Source of the DNA: Paenibacillus vini
Lineage (GTDB): Bacteria; Bacillota; Bacilli; Paenibacillales; Paenibacillaceae
Length of the DNA: 64,000 nt
Assembly: GCF_018403325.1 (NCBI RefSeq)
Contig: NZ_BOSL01000004.1
Coordinates: 62,001 to 126,000, forward strand
Direction of reading: 5' to 3'
Under the pieces are notes generated by a model that was not told the origin of the DNA, did not search any database, and was given only the letters and a program-made list of their open reading frames with translations. This document shows positions 1 through 9,366 of this stretch, one piece after another. How positions within the stretch are numbered: position 1 is the stretch's first letter; each line of letters begins with the position of its first letter. A program made the translations under genes and the position numbers.

Positions 1-2970
1 ACAGAACACTTCTCCTATTTATTTGAATTAGACTATAGAGCTCCATTGAAAATCAATACTATTAATATGGGCGATTGCAGAGAGATTCTTCATGGCCTAT
101 TCGAATACTACAAGAAACAACTAAAAGGCAATGTAGAAAAGACAGATTTGTTGCCCATCGAACTTCATATTTATGCTGACAAAGGGATTGATAATGTATT
201 TGAGGAAATGTCCCAGTATTCAGATGCCGAGGAAATCGCAGCAATTTTTAATTTGAAATTAGAGTTAGATGGCTATCATCCTGAAGAAGTTTTAAACATA
301 TTCCGGAATCAAGTTAAGTTTTATTCGCAAGATATTGAATCTAATGCATACGAGTACTGCCATATTTCTTTTTATCAGATGAGCAAGATCGAGCAAGTAG
401 CTACGAGCAATTCATCTGAAATGATTACGGGAGTCTCACTTTTTGGTCTTGTTTCGGGTGTGCCTTCAATCTTTATCAATGAAGACTACAAAACCGGATT
501 TGGTACGAAATACTATCCAAAATCTGATCTTCCACTGCTATCAATTGTTCCTAAACTGAATTCATTACTACGGGTTGCCCGTACATTGGATAATTACCAA
601 GATAATATGAATATTGTCACTGCAATTTCTGCAGACCATAAACAAAAACTAGATGCAGTGTATGATTCATCGCACTGGGTTACCTTCGTTGAACCTAAAG
701 TAGACTTGAGCTTCTTTAAAAATAATGATACCCAAAAGGATTTACTAGTGATCCATTATAGCGATCAATATACTTCGTCTAGCGGTTTTGACGCCATTAC
801 CGTCACGAGACGTTCCAAACAATATGAACGACTCATTGAAGAGTTTCTAGCGTACCAGAATATAACTTGCAAAAAAGAAGATTTACCGCGCATCATTAAT
901 TTCTTTAATGCAATTAATGGTAATTGGCTACTGCGCTTACTAGCACAAAAAAATCAATTTCCGAGAGAAAAAATCAGCATCTTATCTGCGGTTAAGTTGG
1001 CTTTAGCTTCTTTATTTCATGAGAAAATTATTTGGATACCGATTTCCATGGAGGAAATTTTGAGGATCTCGGGCGGAACAGGATTGAAGCAAGCAGAAGG
1101 CCTATTCTCAGCAAGAAATCTTGGCCGATTTGGCTCCTACAGTGATGATTTATTAATGATTGGTATTGAAGAAAAAGAAAATCAACTGAAAGTTCATTTC
1201 TATCCGATTGAAGTTAAAATTGGAAACAATCCTACAGGCGTATATGAAAAGGCCATCTTACAAGTTAAAGAAACCAAAAGCCTGTTGATGAATTTCTTAA
1301 CCGAAAACAACTTTAAATCCAAGCTGTATCGGAACTTCTTTATTCAATTAGCCATTGCTAGTGCTGAGAAAATGAAGCTTTACTCTATATGGTCTGAGCA
1401 GTCTTGGGATAAAATAACTGATAGTTTTTTTCGGGAAAAGTTAGTAAATGATGATTATTTAATTAGTAACTCCTTAGAAGAATATATAGGCCAAGGGGCA
1501 GTTATTTCGTTTAAAAAAGATATCGTGTTTACGAATATTAAGAAAACCGATAGCGTTCTAGTATTTGATTATCCAGAGAAGAGTGGTTTTGACTTGATTA
1601 TTAAATCTGTAGAAGACATAAAAGGTCATGTACAGAGTAATGAAGGAGATTTACCTGCGGACCAGTTGCTTTCAAATTTGTATAAGCAAGAGCGTTCGTA
1701 TGGCAAGTCTGAAGAGGAAGGGGATACTCCTCTTCCTTTAGTCGAGGAAGAAAAAAAGTCCTACCAAGAGGAGGGGTATGACGAAGTTGCTGTTACAAAA
1801 GTTGAACGTCTAGTCAAAGAACAAGCCCCGACAAAACCTTTGGAAATTTTGTTTGGACATAATGCGCAAAATGGGCAAGAAGTTAAGTGGCTTCCGACGA
1901 CAACGGATAAAGTGATGCATACGAATACGGGAATTATTGGGACAATGGGAACAGGAAAAACGCAATTTACAAAGTCCTTAATTACCCAATTAAGCCGAAA
2001 TAGTAGAGATAATGTGCATAGCACTCCTATTAGTATATTGATTTTTGATTATAAAGGCGACTATATCAAGCCTGAGTTTGTAGATGCTACAAATGCTAAG
2101 GTCTATGATCTGTATCATCTGCCGTATAATCCATTGTCTTTGTACATTACTCAACCAATTAGGCCCCTATTACCAATGCATACAAGTAACTCACTAACGG
2201 ATACAATTGCAAGAGCATACAATTTAGGGCAAGTTCAATCGATTACTTTAAAAGACTTGATTATGGAGGCATACTCTAATAAGGGTATTCACAAGGCAGA
2301 TTCATCAACTTGGGAGAAGCCTGCACCAACTCTAAATGATGTTTACAATTTGTATGCGAGTCGTGATGATGTCAAAATTGATAGTCTCTATGCTGCGCTT
2401 AAAGAATTAAGTGATACCGAGGTCTTTGAACCTGATGCTAGTCAAACAATCCCTTTATTCGAAATGATTGATGGAATAACGGTAATCAACCTTTCTGGCT
2501 TTAATGAAAGTATTCAGAATCTTGTAGTATCGATTACATTAGATGTATTTTACAATCAAATGCAAATGCAAGGGCATAGCGCTATTGAAGGAACATATCG
2601 TGAGATTACTAGAATGATCCTTGTGGATGAGGCGGATAATTTCCTAAGCAAAAACTTTACTTCAATTAAGAAGATTCTAAAAGAAGGTAGAGAGTATGGA
2701 GTAGGGACCATTTTGTCTACGCAATTCTTGAGTCACTTCTCAACTTCAGATAATGATTATGCTAATTATATTCTGACATGGATCGTTCACAATGTTTCTG
2801 AGATGTCTGCGAAAGAAATTCGCATGGTATTTAGCGCACAAAACAAAGTTGAGGAAGAAAATATTATGAATCGTATTAAATCGCTGCAGAAACATTATAG
2901 TATTGTGAAGATTGGATCTGAGCAGCTAGTATGGATGAGAGATCGGGCGTTCTGGGAATTGTGCAAGTAA
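1..2970 (+). CDS. dptH: DptH, phosphorothioation-dependent restriction ATPase (5' partial)
   Basis: This is the C-terminal part of DptH, the HerA/FtsK-like ATPase of the DptFGH restriction complex that acts on DNA lacking phosphorothioate marks. The frame is open from base 1 with no ribosome site before the first in-frame TTG (46), so the gene starts outside the window; the family is usually much longer than the roughly 990 codons seen. A Walker A motif GTMGTGKT lies at about 1939-1962 and a Walker B-like ILVDEAD at about 2620-2640, followed by a STQFLS segment typical of HerA-type ATPases. The N-terminal two thirds is a helical region with no motif I can name. The neighbouring dnd genes support the call. 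A hairpin terminator follows at 2985. dptF and dptG would be expected upstream. Confidence 0.88.
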   Translation, partial: TEHFSYLFELDYRAPLKINTINMGDCREILHGLFEYYKKQLKGNVEKTDLLPIELHIYADKGIDNVFEEMSQYSDAEEIAAIFNLKLELDGYHPEEVLNIFRNQVKFYSQDIESNAYEYCHISFYQMSKIEQVATSNSSEMITGVSLFGLVSGVPSIFINEDYKTGFGTKYYPKSDLPLLSIVPKLNSLLRVARTLDNYQDNMNIVTAISADHKQKLDAVYDSSHWVTFVEPKVDLSFFKNNDTQKDLLVIHYSDQYTSSSGFDAITVTRRSKQYERLIEEFLAYQNITCKKEDLPRIINFFNAINGNWLLRLLAQKNQFPREKISILSAVKLALASLFHEKIIWIPISMEEILRISGGTGLKQAEGLFSARNLGRFGSYSDDLLMIGIEEKENQLKVHFYPIEVKIGNNPTGVYEKAILQVKETKSLLMNFLTENNFKSKLYRNFFIQLAIASAEKMKLYSIWSEQSWDKITDSFFREKLVNDDYLISNSLEEYIGQGAVISFKKDIVFTNIKKTDSVLVFDYPEKSGFDLIIKSVEDIKGHVQSNEGDLPADQLLSNLYKQERSYGKSEEEGDTPLPLVEEEKKSYQEEGYDEVAVTKVERLVKEQAPTKPLEILFGHNAQNGQEVKWLPTTTDKVMHTNTGIIGTMGTGKTQFTKSLITQLSRNSRDNVHSTPISILIFDYKGDYIKPEFVDATNAKVYDLYHLPYNPLSLYITQPIRPLLPMHTSNSLTDTIARAYNLGQVQSITLKDLIMEAYSNKGIHKADSSTWEKPAPTLNDVYNLYASRDDVKIDSLYAALKELSDTEVFEPDASQTIPLFEMIDGITVINLSGFNESIQNLVVSITLDVFYNQMQMQGHSAIEGTYREITRMILVDEADNFLSKNFTSIKKILKEGREYGVGTILSTQFLSHFSTSDNDYANYILTWIVHNVSEMSAKEIRMVFSAQNKVEEENIMNRIKSLQKHYSIVKIGSEQLVWMRDRAFWELCK

Positions 2971-2984
2971 ATAATATTTATTTA

Positions 2985-3019
2985 AGCTGTATAAATTTCC
3001 TGAATTTATACAGCTGTTT
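2985..3019 (+). terminator. Intrinsic terminator after dptH
   Basis: A perfect 13-bp inverted repeat (2985-2997 and 3003-3015) with a 5-nt loop is followed by GTTTTC. It separates dptH from the next gene, which therefore probably has its own promoter or is expressed by readthrough. Confidence 0.75.
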
Positions 3020-3052
3020 TCTATCTAAATTTATTGTTTATGGAGGCTTAAG

Positions 3053-4405
3053 ATGTCTAAAAAAGATAAGATAAAAGCAGTTGTATATTATTGGAATACG
3101 AAAAATTGTTACACTGGCTTTATGACATATAATGAGGTGAAGAAATATGTGAATATTGTCAGAGACCAATCTATGAATCGTGTAATTAATGATGCGAGTG
3201 TAGATCTGATTGTTAAATATATGAAGAGTGAGGGAGAGGAAATCTTTTTTCCGCCTGTAATAATGAATTCTTCAACTAAGATTAAATATGATTCGAGCGC
3301 AAGTAAAATTGAGTTAGAGGAAGGAAGCCTTACAATAATAGATGGACAGCACAGAATCAAAGCAATAAATGAAATATTGTCTGAACCTGATTACCTTCCA
3401 GACTTTGGTCCCAAGAAAATTCCATTTTTAATAATTGAAGAACTTAGTCCAGAAATACATAGAAAGTTATTTCATACAATTAATGATAAAAGCACAAAAG
3501 TACAAAATAATGTTTCAGACAGGTTTTCAACTACAACATATAACCTTATTGGCTTAAAGTATGTTTCAGAGAATCTTGAGATTAAAGATCTTATTGAGTG
3601 GGAAGGAAAACAATCAAAAGAAAAAATAGTCTATTCACATATGTTAAATTGTATTGAGTTGATGGAGGAATTTCTAGAATCAAAATTTAAAAATACTCTG
3701 AATGAATTCGAGGGTATTTTAGTAGAAAATACAAAACATTTTTATAACAATGAAGATTATTATATTTTTTTCAGTGAATTTTGGGACTATATATTTAACA
3801 AGCTAAATGAAAAGCCGCAAGATAAGTCTTTTTATGTAAAAGAAATTGCGTTGAGTTACATAACAAAAAAAATGATAGACACGCTTAATAATGAAGCACT
3901 AACTGATGATAATAACTCTCTTAAAGGATTGAAAGACAAAGTCAACGATATACTTGATGATTTACTGCCAAAAGAGTTGCTTTTTGATTATGTATTTAGA
4001 ATAAATAAATCATCTGACTGTAACGAATCTCTGAGTAACTTCTTGAATTGTAACAAGTGGTTATTAAACGGCGGAGTTTCACTAAAAAACAAGTCAACTA
4101 TCAATAGAGTATTTTCGAAAATTATTCCTAAAATTTTCCTGGACACAGGAGGGTATTTTTCTGTTACTTCTGATAACTATGAGCATTTTAAAATTTTCAT
4201 AGAAACTATAGATAAACAGATTACCGATTTACTTGCTCAAAATAAAAAAGAAAGGGAGATAATAAGAATGATTAATGAAGATGAAGGTAATCATTTTTAC
4301 TATGCCGATGAGCAAGCGGCGGCAGATGCAAATTTAAGTGAAACTAAAGAAGAATACTTTTTATCAGAATCCAGAAGCGAAGATACTGTAACCGATAACT
4401 CTTAA
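3053..4405 (+). CDS. DGQHR-motif protein (DndB-like paralogue)
   Basis: The protein is 450 aa and carries the DGQHR motif (residues 97-101, context IIDGQHRIKAI) that defines the DndB/DGQHR superfamily, preceded by an N-terminal segment with RDQSMNRV resembling the part of DndB that precedes this motif. It is only distantly similar to the true DndB in this window (minus strand, 10862-11956) and is longer, with a Lys/Asn-rich helical C-terminal half and an acidic tail. A ribosome site (TGGAGG) lies before the ATG. The next gene starts 57 nt downstream, so the two probably form one transcript. In Dnd systems DndB represses or modulates modification. Whether this copy senses DNA, regulates the island, or serves a separate defence module with the HEPN neighbour is inference. 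Base composition is visibly more AT-rich than dndA-E. Confidence 0.7.
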   Translation: MSKKDKIKAVVYYWNTKNCYTGFMTYNEVKKYVNIVRDQSMNRVINDASVDLIVKYMKSEGEEIFFPPVIMNSSTKIKYDSSASKIELEEGSLTIIDGQHRIKAINEILSEPDYLPDFGPKKIPFLIIEELSPEIHRKLFHTINDKSTKVQNNVSDRFSTTTYNLIGLKYVSENLEIKDLIEWEGKQSKEKIVYSHMLNCIELMEEFLESKFKNTLNEFEGILVENTKHFYNNEDYYIFFSEFWDYIFNKLNEKPQDKSFYVKEIALSYITKKMIDTLNNEALTDDNNSLKGLKDKVNDILDDLLPKELLFDYVFRINKSSDCNESLSNFLNCNKWLLNGGVSLKNKSTINRVFSKIIPKIFLDTGGYFSVTSDNYEHFKIFIETIDKQITDLLAQNKKEREIIRMINEDEGNHFYYADEQAAADANLSETKEEYFLSESRSEDTVTDNS

Positions 4406-4462
4406 GAGAATATTAAAAGAAAAGTAAATGAGATGTTATTAACTTTGCTGGAGGCAAAAACG

Positions 4463-5740
4463 ATGAATCATCATCATACACACTTTGTTTTAAAATTCCC
4501 ACAAATGTATGGAATTGAAACCTTAAAGGAAGTATTAAATTCAGAGGAATTAATTAACATAAATCACCAATTCAATATAGTCGGTGATTTGATATTTTTT
4601 TCGATTTATGATATTGATAACAATTCTAGAAAGTATGAAAAAAGCAAAAAAGTAGTTATCAGAACAATAGGAATTATTGAGGGAACATATTTATCTGTGT
4701 TATATGACTCTCAAACCGCAGAGTATCTGGAAAGTATATCTTCTTCAATCTATGAACTTGAAAGAAATTTTAGGAATTTAATTGAAATAAAGATGTTAAG
4801 AGAAGTTGGACCTATGTGGAAAAATCAATATTTATCAACAGGCGAAAATACCTTTGATCGCCGTACTGGTCGTAAAGATGATATATTTAAATATTTAGCC
4901 AATCCACTAGACGATTATAATTTTAAAAATCTAAGTAGTTTTGTTAAAGAGAATATAAGAAAGAATAGAAATGATATTTTAGAAAAGTTGGAGATTATAG
5001 ATAAGAAGTTAGATAACATTAAAAAAATTAGAAATGGAGGAGAGTTACTAGAGGTTACTGAAGATATTGTTGGGGAATTAAATCATCTAAAAGTTTCGTT
5101 AAGTAATACAAATGACTTATTTTCAGAAGATATTTATACCCACATCAAACCTGATCTTGTAGAAGAATGGAATAGAGTATATGATTACAGGAATTTTTGG
5201 GCACATAATATTTTTTTAATGACAGAAACAGAATATAGCGAGTATCATCGTCTAAGCCAAAGAATTAACAAAAAGATCACAGTTGAATTGACAATTGATA
5301 CTTTACTTGATTCCCTAAATTTTAAAGAGTACGATGGTGTAGTCAGATTAACAATTAGTAAATATGAAAATGAAGTTGTTCAATGTGAAATTAAGATAAA
5401 GTTTTGTTGTTTGGGTAAATATTTTTATGTGTCTAAGTTAGAATCTGATTACTTAGATATTTATTACTTTTTTTGCGTATTGTTTAAAAAACAACAGAGT
5501 TTTATTGAGAAAATAAATAGTACCTATTTTAAAAACCCGTATTTATCCAACATATTTTTTACCCAAAATGAGTTGTTCACTGAATGGTTAGAACAGATTA
5601 CGGAGGAAGAAATTCAGGAAATAGTAAAATCTCTAACTGAAGAATATAAATTTAGTGTTAAGACTGCAAATCAACCTAGTGAAGGGCTTGTTACAGTAAA
5701 TGAAGACCATCATAAATTCTTAAAAAAAATATTTTCCTAA
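4463..5740 (+). CDS. HEPN-motif protein, candidate RNase effector
   Basis: I do not recognise a named family. The protein (425 aa from the ATG at 4463, which has TGGAGG 8 nt upstream; an earlier in-frame ATG at 4433 lacks a good site) contains a helical central region with YELERNFRNLI and then RNFWAH at residues 243-248, which fits the Rx4-6H active-site motif of HEPN ribonucleases. A charged coiled-coil-like stretch lies between them. HEPN proteins are common effectors in toxin-antitoxin and anti-phage systems. It is the second gene of a two-gene unit after the DGQHR protein and ends in the bidirectional terminator at 5737. Function as an RNase is inference from the motif and context; a structural or regulatory role is possible if the fold is not HEPN. 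Confidence 0.55.
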   Translation: MNHHHTHFVLKFPQMYGIETLKEVLNSEELININHQFNIVGDLIFFSIYDIDNNSRKYEKSKKVVIRTIGIIEGTYLSVLYDSQTAEYLESISSSIYELERNFRNLIEIKMLREVGPMWKNQYLSTGENTFDRRTGRKDDIFKYLANPLDDYNFKNLSSFVKENIRKNRNDILEKLEIIDKKLDNIKKIRNGGELLEVTEDIVGELNHLKVSLSNTNDLFSEDIYTHIKPDLVEEWNRVYDYRNFWAHNIFLMTETEYSEYHRLSQRINKKITVELTIDTLLDSLNFKEYDGVVRLTISKYENEVVQCEIKIKFCCLGKYFYVSKLESDYLDIYYFFCVLFKKQQSFIEKINSTYFKNPYLSNIFFTQNELFTEWLEQITEEEIQEIVKSLTEEYKFSVKTANQPSEGLVTVNEDHHKFLKKIFS

Positions 5741-5783
5741 ATAACAAAAAGACTCGCGTAGTTCGAGTCTTTTTGTTATTTAG
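5737..5783. terminator. Bidirectional terminator between converging units
   Basis: A perfect 20-bp inverted repeat (5737-5756 and 5764-5783) surrounds a 7-nt loop. The stem contains A5 on one side and T5 on the other, so it can terminate from both directions. The stop codon of the HEPN-motif gene lies inside the left arm; dndA ends about 35 nt beyond the right arm. Confidence 0.85.
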
Positions 5784-5818
5784 GATGTTTAATAATGAAA
5801 TAATTAAAATACTAACAC

Positions 5819-6952
5819 TTATTTAATCTGTTTGAATAAATCCAGTTGGTTTTCATTGATTTCAGAACTCAACGTAATCCTAATCGTCTGCCGCACTTCT
5901 TCAAGTGACTTACCAGCCGCATTTAATACATGACTAGGCTTGCTTGAACTACATGCGGATCCGGAGGAAAGAGCTGCATACGTCGAGAGTTTCTTCAGAA
6001 GAAGTTCATTATTGACTCCAACAAATTGAACGCTAATTAACCCCGGAATCTTGTTCTTCTCATCACTATTAAACCTTATCTTGTCCCCTAAATTTGTCTT
6101 CAGTATTTCTGTAAGGTATTGTTCTAGTTCATTGAGTCTCTTCACATTACTATCGAGATTCTTACGAGCTAATTCAGCAGCTTTACCTAACCCTACAATA
6201 TTATGAACCGCTAAAGTTCCGCTACGATAATTATTTTCTTGCCCGCCACCATGAAAAAGAGGAGTTAATCTCGTATAAATTTCCTTGGATTGTTTTCGAA
6301 TGATCGAAGCTCCTACTCCTTTAGGGCCGCCTATTTTATGACCAGACAAAGATAGGAAACGAATACCGTTGTGCTTATTTAGATTAATAGGAATTTTACC
6401 TATAACCTGTGTTGCATCCGTATGAAAGAATAAACTATTTCCTTCAAATATAGATGCAATCTCTTCAATCGGATTTAAAGAACCAATTTCGTTGTTTCCC
6501 CACATGATTGAAGTGAATAATGGTTTGTTTTGGTTTACTGTTTCTTTTACCTGATCTGCGTTAACTCTTGCAAACTGATCTACATCTAAGAAATTAACAC
6601 TGAAATCACGCTCTTCTAAATACTTAAAGGTTTCGATTACAGAAGGGTGCTCAACTTTGGAGGTTAGCAAGAATTTGTTGTTAGGAGCTTGCTTACCATA
6701 ATAGTCAGCTATACCCTTGATAATCATATTATTACTTTCGGTTGCTCCGCTTGTAAAAACAACCTCGTCAGAATCGCAACCTAATAATTCAGCTACTTGT
6801 TCACGTGCATGGGTTACCGCTTTTTTTGCATTCTCTGCCAATGAATAAAACTTACTGGATGGATTACCATACTCCTCTTTAAGATAGGGAAGCATGGCAT
6901 CAAGAACTTCAGGATGAATTCTTGTGGTTGCACTATTGTCTAAATAGAGCAT
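5819..6952 (-). CDS. dndA: DndA-type cysteine desulfurase
   Basis: A 377-aa class V PLP-dependent cysteine desulfurase of the NifS/IscS type, which takes sulfur from L-cysteine as a persulfide and passes it to DndC for phosphorothioate formation. The PLP-binding lysine is K206 in SGHKIGG, the substrate-binding His/Asp are in FHTDATQ, and the catalytic cysteine is C334 in SGSACSS. It is the last gene of the dndB-C-D-E-A unit, 15 nt after dndE, with AGGTG before the ATG. In many islands dndA is divergent or replaced by a housekeeping IscS; here it is at the 3' end of the operon. Length and motifs are normal. Confidence 0.9.
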   Translation of the reverse strand: MLYLDNSATTRIHPEVLDAMLPYLKEEYGNPSSKFYSLAENAKKAVTHAREQVAELLGCDSDEVVFTSGATESNNMIIKGIADYYGKQAPNNKFLLTSKVEHPSVIETFKYLEERDFSVNFLDVDQFARVNADQVKETVNQNKPLFTSIMWGNNEIGSLNPIEEIASIFEGNSLFFHTDATQVIGKIPINLNKHNGIRFLSLSGHKIGGPKGVGASIIRKQSKEIYTRLTPLFHGGGQENNYRSGTLAVHNIVGLGKAAELARKNLDSNVKRLNELEQYLTEILKTNLGDKIRFNSDEKNKIPGLISVQFVGVNNELLLKKLSTYAALSSGSACSSSKPSHVLNAAGKSLEEVRQTIRITLSSEINENQLDLFKQIK

Positions 6953-6967
6953 GAAGTCACCTACTTT

Positions 6968-7348
6968 CTATTGAAGTAGAAAGGCGCGTATGAATTTTTC
7001 ATAGTTACCTGCACTTTTATATTCTGCAGCTAGTGTTCTAATTCCGCGTTCTAGATGAGCATTAAAAAATCCAGGAAAATACTCTTCGTCCGAAAGTTCT
7101 CTTCCAGCTGCCTGAGTAATTAATGCTCGAAATACATAGTCATACTCGCCAGTTACTGTACTTCGGTTAAGGACTAGTCCGTCAGAAAAGTCTTTTGTAA
7201 TTGGATCTATTTCTACCCCTGAATTGTTATTTCGTAATGAAAGTACCACAGCATAACGAATAAGAATATTAGGGGTAATTCCGGTAGAAGCTTGAAGCTG
7301 TAAAAGTATCTCTTTGGCGTATTTAGATGTTTTTAAAGTAAAATTCAT
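6968..7348 (-). CDS. dndE: DndE, phosphorothioation protein
   Basis: Small (126 aa) basic, helical protein matching DndE by size, position directly after dndD, and the typical start MNFTLKTSKYAKEIL. DndE is reported to bind nicked DNA and is needed for sulfur insertion together with DndC and DndD. The ATG at 7348 overlaps the dndD stop codon as ATGA, indicating translational coupling; a TTG at 7357 would add three residues but sits too near the GGGAG site. dndA follows after 19 nt. Confidence 0.85.
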   Translation of the reverse strand: MNFTLKTSKYAKEILLQLQASTGITPNILIRYAVVLSLRNNNSGVEIDPITKDFSDGLVLNRSTVTGEYDYVFRALITQAAGRELSDEEYFPGFFNAHLERGIRTLAAEYKSAGNYEKFIRAFLLQ

Positions 7349-9348
7349 TGGCAGCAATTCTCCCTGGCCATATCAAAATAGTGACCTTTAACAATTTCCG
7401 TTTTTTCTTGGCCTTCATTAAATTCAAGCGTGTAGCACCGTGAAGTAATGTTTCTAATGAGCTCATATTGCTCTAAGCCAATTTCAGAGTCCGTTGTGAA
7501 AATAAGAACCTGCTCACCACATTTGGGAATAAAGTGTTGTATTAATGCATTTTTATGGTCCAAATCCAGTCGTCCCAAAAGAGTATCGAAAACAAAAGGG
7601 AGCTTCCAACCGGATACTTTGAACATTGCCCAAATGACTGTCAACATAAGCATTTCTTTTTCGCCCGCAGAAAGGCGCTCTTTTATGATCTCTTGCTTGT
7701 TCTTATTAAAAAGGCGTAGCTCAAATGAAGTATGATCGATATGCATCCGGTCAATGTATGCCTTTTTTCTAAAGATGATGTTGATCATTTTTATAGCCTC
7801 ATTAGCAACATCATCTAATTTCTTGCGCCATTGTCGTTCTCTGAAACGTCGGCTTATTTTCAGCAGTTTTTCAGTCATTAGGAAAGAGTTCTCGCCTTTA
7901 TGATACTCGTTAATTTTTTCTTCAAGTTTGTTAGCGAAGGCTTCTTTGGTTTGAATGTTTTCAATCATCATTTGGATTTCGTTTTGGTACTGCTCGCTTA
8001 ATAACTTTAACTGTTCAACCCTTTGGGTTTTTACTTCTATGTTTTTAAGAAGGTCTTTGAATTCGCTGGATTGATCATTTTTCTCAATTGCTTTTCTGAG
8101 TTCGTGAGTCTCTCCTAATAGTTTTGCATTTTCATCAAAAAGAGCAATATAGTCTGAAACTTCTAGAGATTTAACCTGTTTGGATAGACTATGAATTTCA
8201 CTTTGTTGCTCGAAGGAAGCGCGGTGGATTAATTGAGTTTCCTCAGGTTGAAGCATCTCAAGAATTCCGTCATATAGCTGATTAACGTCTAATCTAGTCT
8301 CCACTGAATGGATGTCTGATTGTAGGTTATTTACCAGTTGGTTGAGTTTACTTTTCTCTAGAGCTGAGGCGACAAACTCGAATGATTCATATTGTTTTTC
8401 AATCTGAAGCTGACGGTCCACTTCCTCTAGCTGATTACGAGCGATATAGAATGGCAAAGTCGAATTGATAAAGGTTTTAACTTTATCGGTATTCATCCTC
8501 CGCTGATTTTCAAATTGATTAACTTTAGTGATCAGTTCTTGTCGCTTTTCTTGAATTAGACCTCCATGAATTTCAAAGTCCTTTTTATCTTTGCGAATAA
8601 GGTCAGTTAAGGTTGTGATTTCCTCTTCGTCGTGGGATTGTAACAATGTTAATTCCTCTAGACTTTGCTTAAGTGTAGCAATCTCGAACTCTACTTTATT
8701 TAGCTCTTCAATCTCTAGTGCTGCATCAGCATTTTTTTGGGTATATTGAAGGCGGTAGGTTTGTAAATCCTTTTCTAAATTCGCAAATAAATCCAGATTA
8801 AAAAGAATTTTTCCTGACTCACTAAGATACTCAGGAATCTTTTCCTCTGATACTATTCTAGAAATATCCTCTCCGTCGAAGAGACACAGTTCGAATAAGC
8901 GGGGAGGCATTTCTTCTCGCAACTTATTCTGATAGTCGGAGATCTCCTGAGCGCCAAGATGTTTTCCGTTTCTTTGAACCGAAAAGTATTCTCTGATTTT
9001 TTGATTTTTTATTGTCCAGCTACGTACGAGTAAATACTGATTAGGTTCGAATTCTTCAGTTGAAGTGTAATCAAGTGAAATTTGATAGTTTATTTCGCCT
9101 TCGTGAAGGGCATGACGATTTAATAATGAACGAATTTTTCGGTAATAAGGTTCATTCTCCGTTACAAAACCGTATGCCATGGACCCGAACAATACAATTC
9201 GTAAAGATTCTAAAATTGTAGTTTTACCTGCGCCATTTTTTCCTCCGAGCAGGATTACATTTTGCTGACCGTTTGTCTTAAAATCAAACTTATTCATATC
9301 TCCATGATAAGCGCCAATATTTCGGAGAATCAGCTTATTTATTTGCAT
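7345..9348 (-). CDS. dndD: DndD, SMC-like ATPase of phosphorothioation
   Basis: A 667-aa SMC/Rad50-type ATPase. Walker A is GGKNGAGKTT (residues 35-44), a long coiled-coil region fills roughly residues 190-520, the ABC signature is LSAGEKE (559-565), and Walker B is LPFVFDT with the conserved LGRLD after it (about 584-596). DndD supplies ATPase activity thought to open or nick DNA for sulfur incorporation. It lies between dndC and dndE with a small overlap with dndE. All key motifs are present, so the protein should be functional. Confidence 0.92.
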   Translation of the reverse strand: MQINKLILRNIGAYHGDMNKFDFKTNGQQNVILLGGKNGAGKTTILESLRIVLFGSMAYGFVTENEPYYRKIRSLLNRHALHEGEINYQISLDYTSTEEFEPNQYLLVRSWTIKNQKIREYFSVQRNGKHLGAQEISDYQNKLREEMPPRLFELCLFDGEDISRIVSEEKIPEYLSESGKILFNLDLFANLEKDLQTYRLQYTQKNADAALEIEELNKVEFEIATLKQSLEELTLLQSHDEEEITTLTDLIRKDKKDFEIHGGLIQEKRQELITKVNQFENQRRMNTDKVKTFINSTLPFYIARNQLEEVDRQLQIEKQYESFEFVASALEKSKLNQLVNNLQSDIHSVETRLDVNQLYDGILEMLQPEETQLIHRASFEQQSEIHSLSKQVKSLEVSDYIALFDENAKLLGETHELRKAIEKNDQSSEFKDLLKNIEVKTQRVEQLKLLSEQYQNEIQMMIENIQTKEAFANKLEEKINEYHKGENSFLMTEKLLKISRRFRERQWRKKLDDVANEAIKMINIIFRKKAYIDRMHIDHTSFELRLFNKNKQEIIKERLSAGEKEMLMLTVIWAMFKVSGWKLPFVFDTLLGRLDLDHKNALIQHFIPKCGEQVLIFTTDSEIGLEQYELIRNITSRCYTLEFNEGQEKTEIVKGHYFDMARENCCQ

Positions 9349-9366
9349 TGATTATAAATCCACCTT

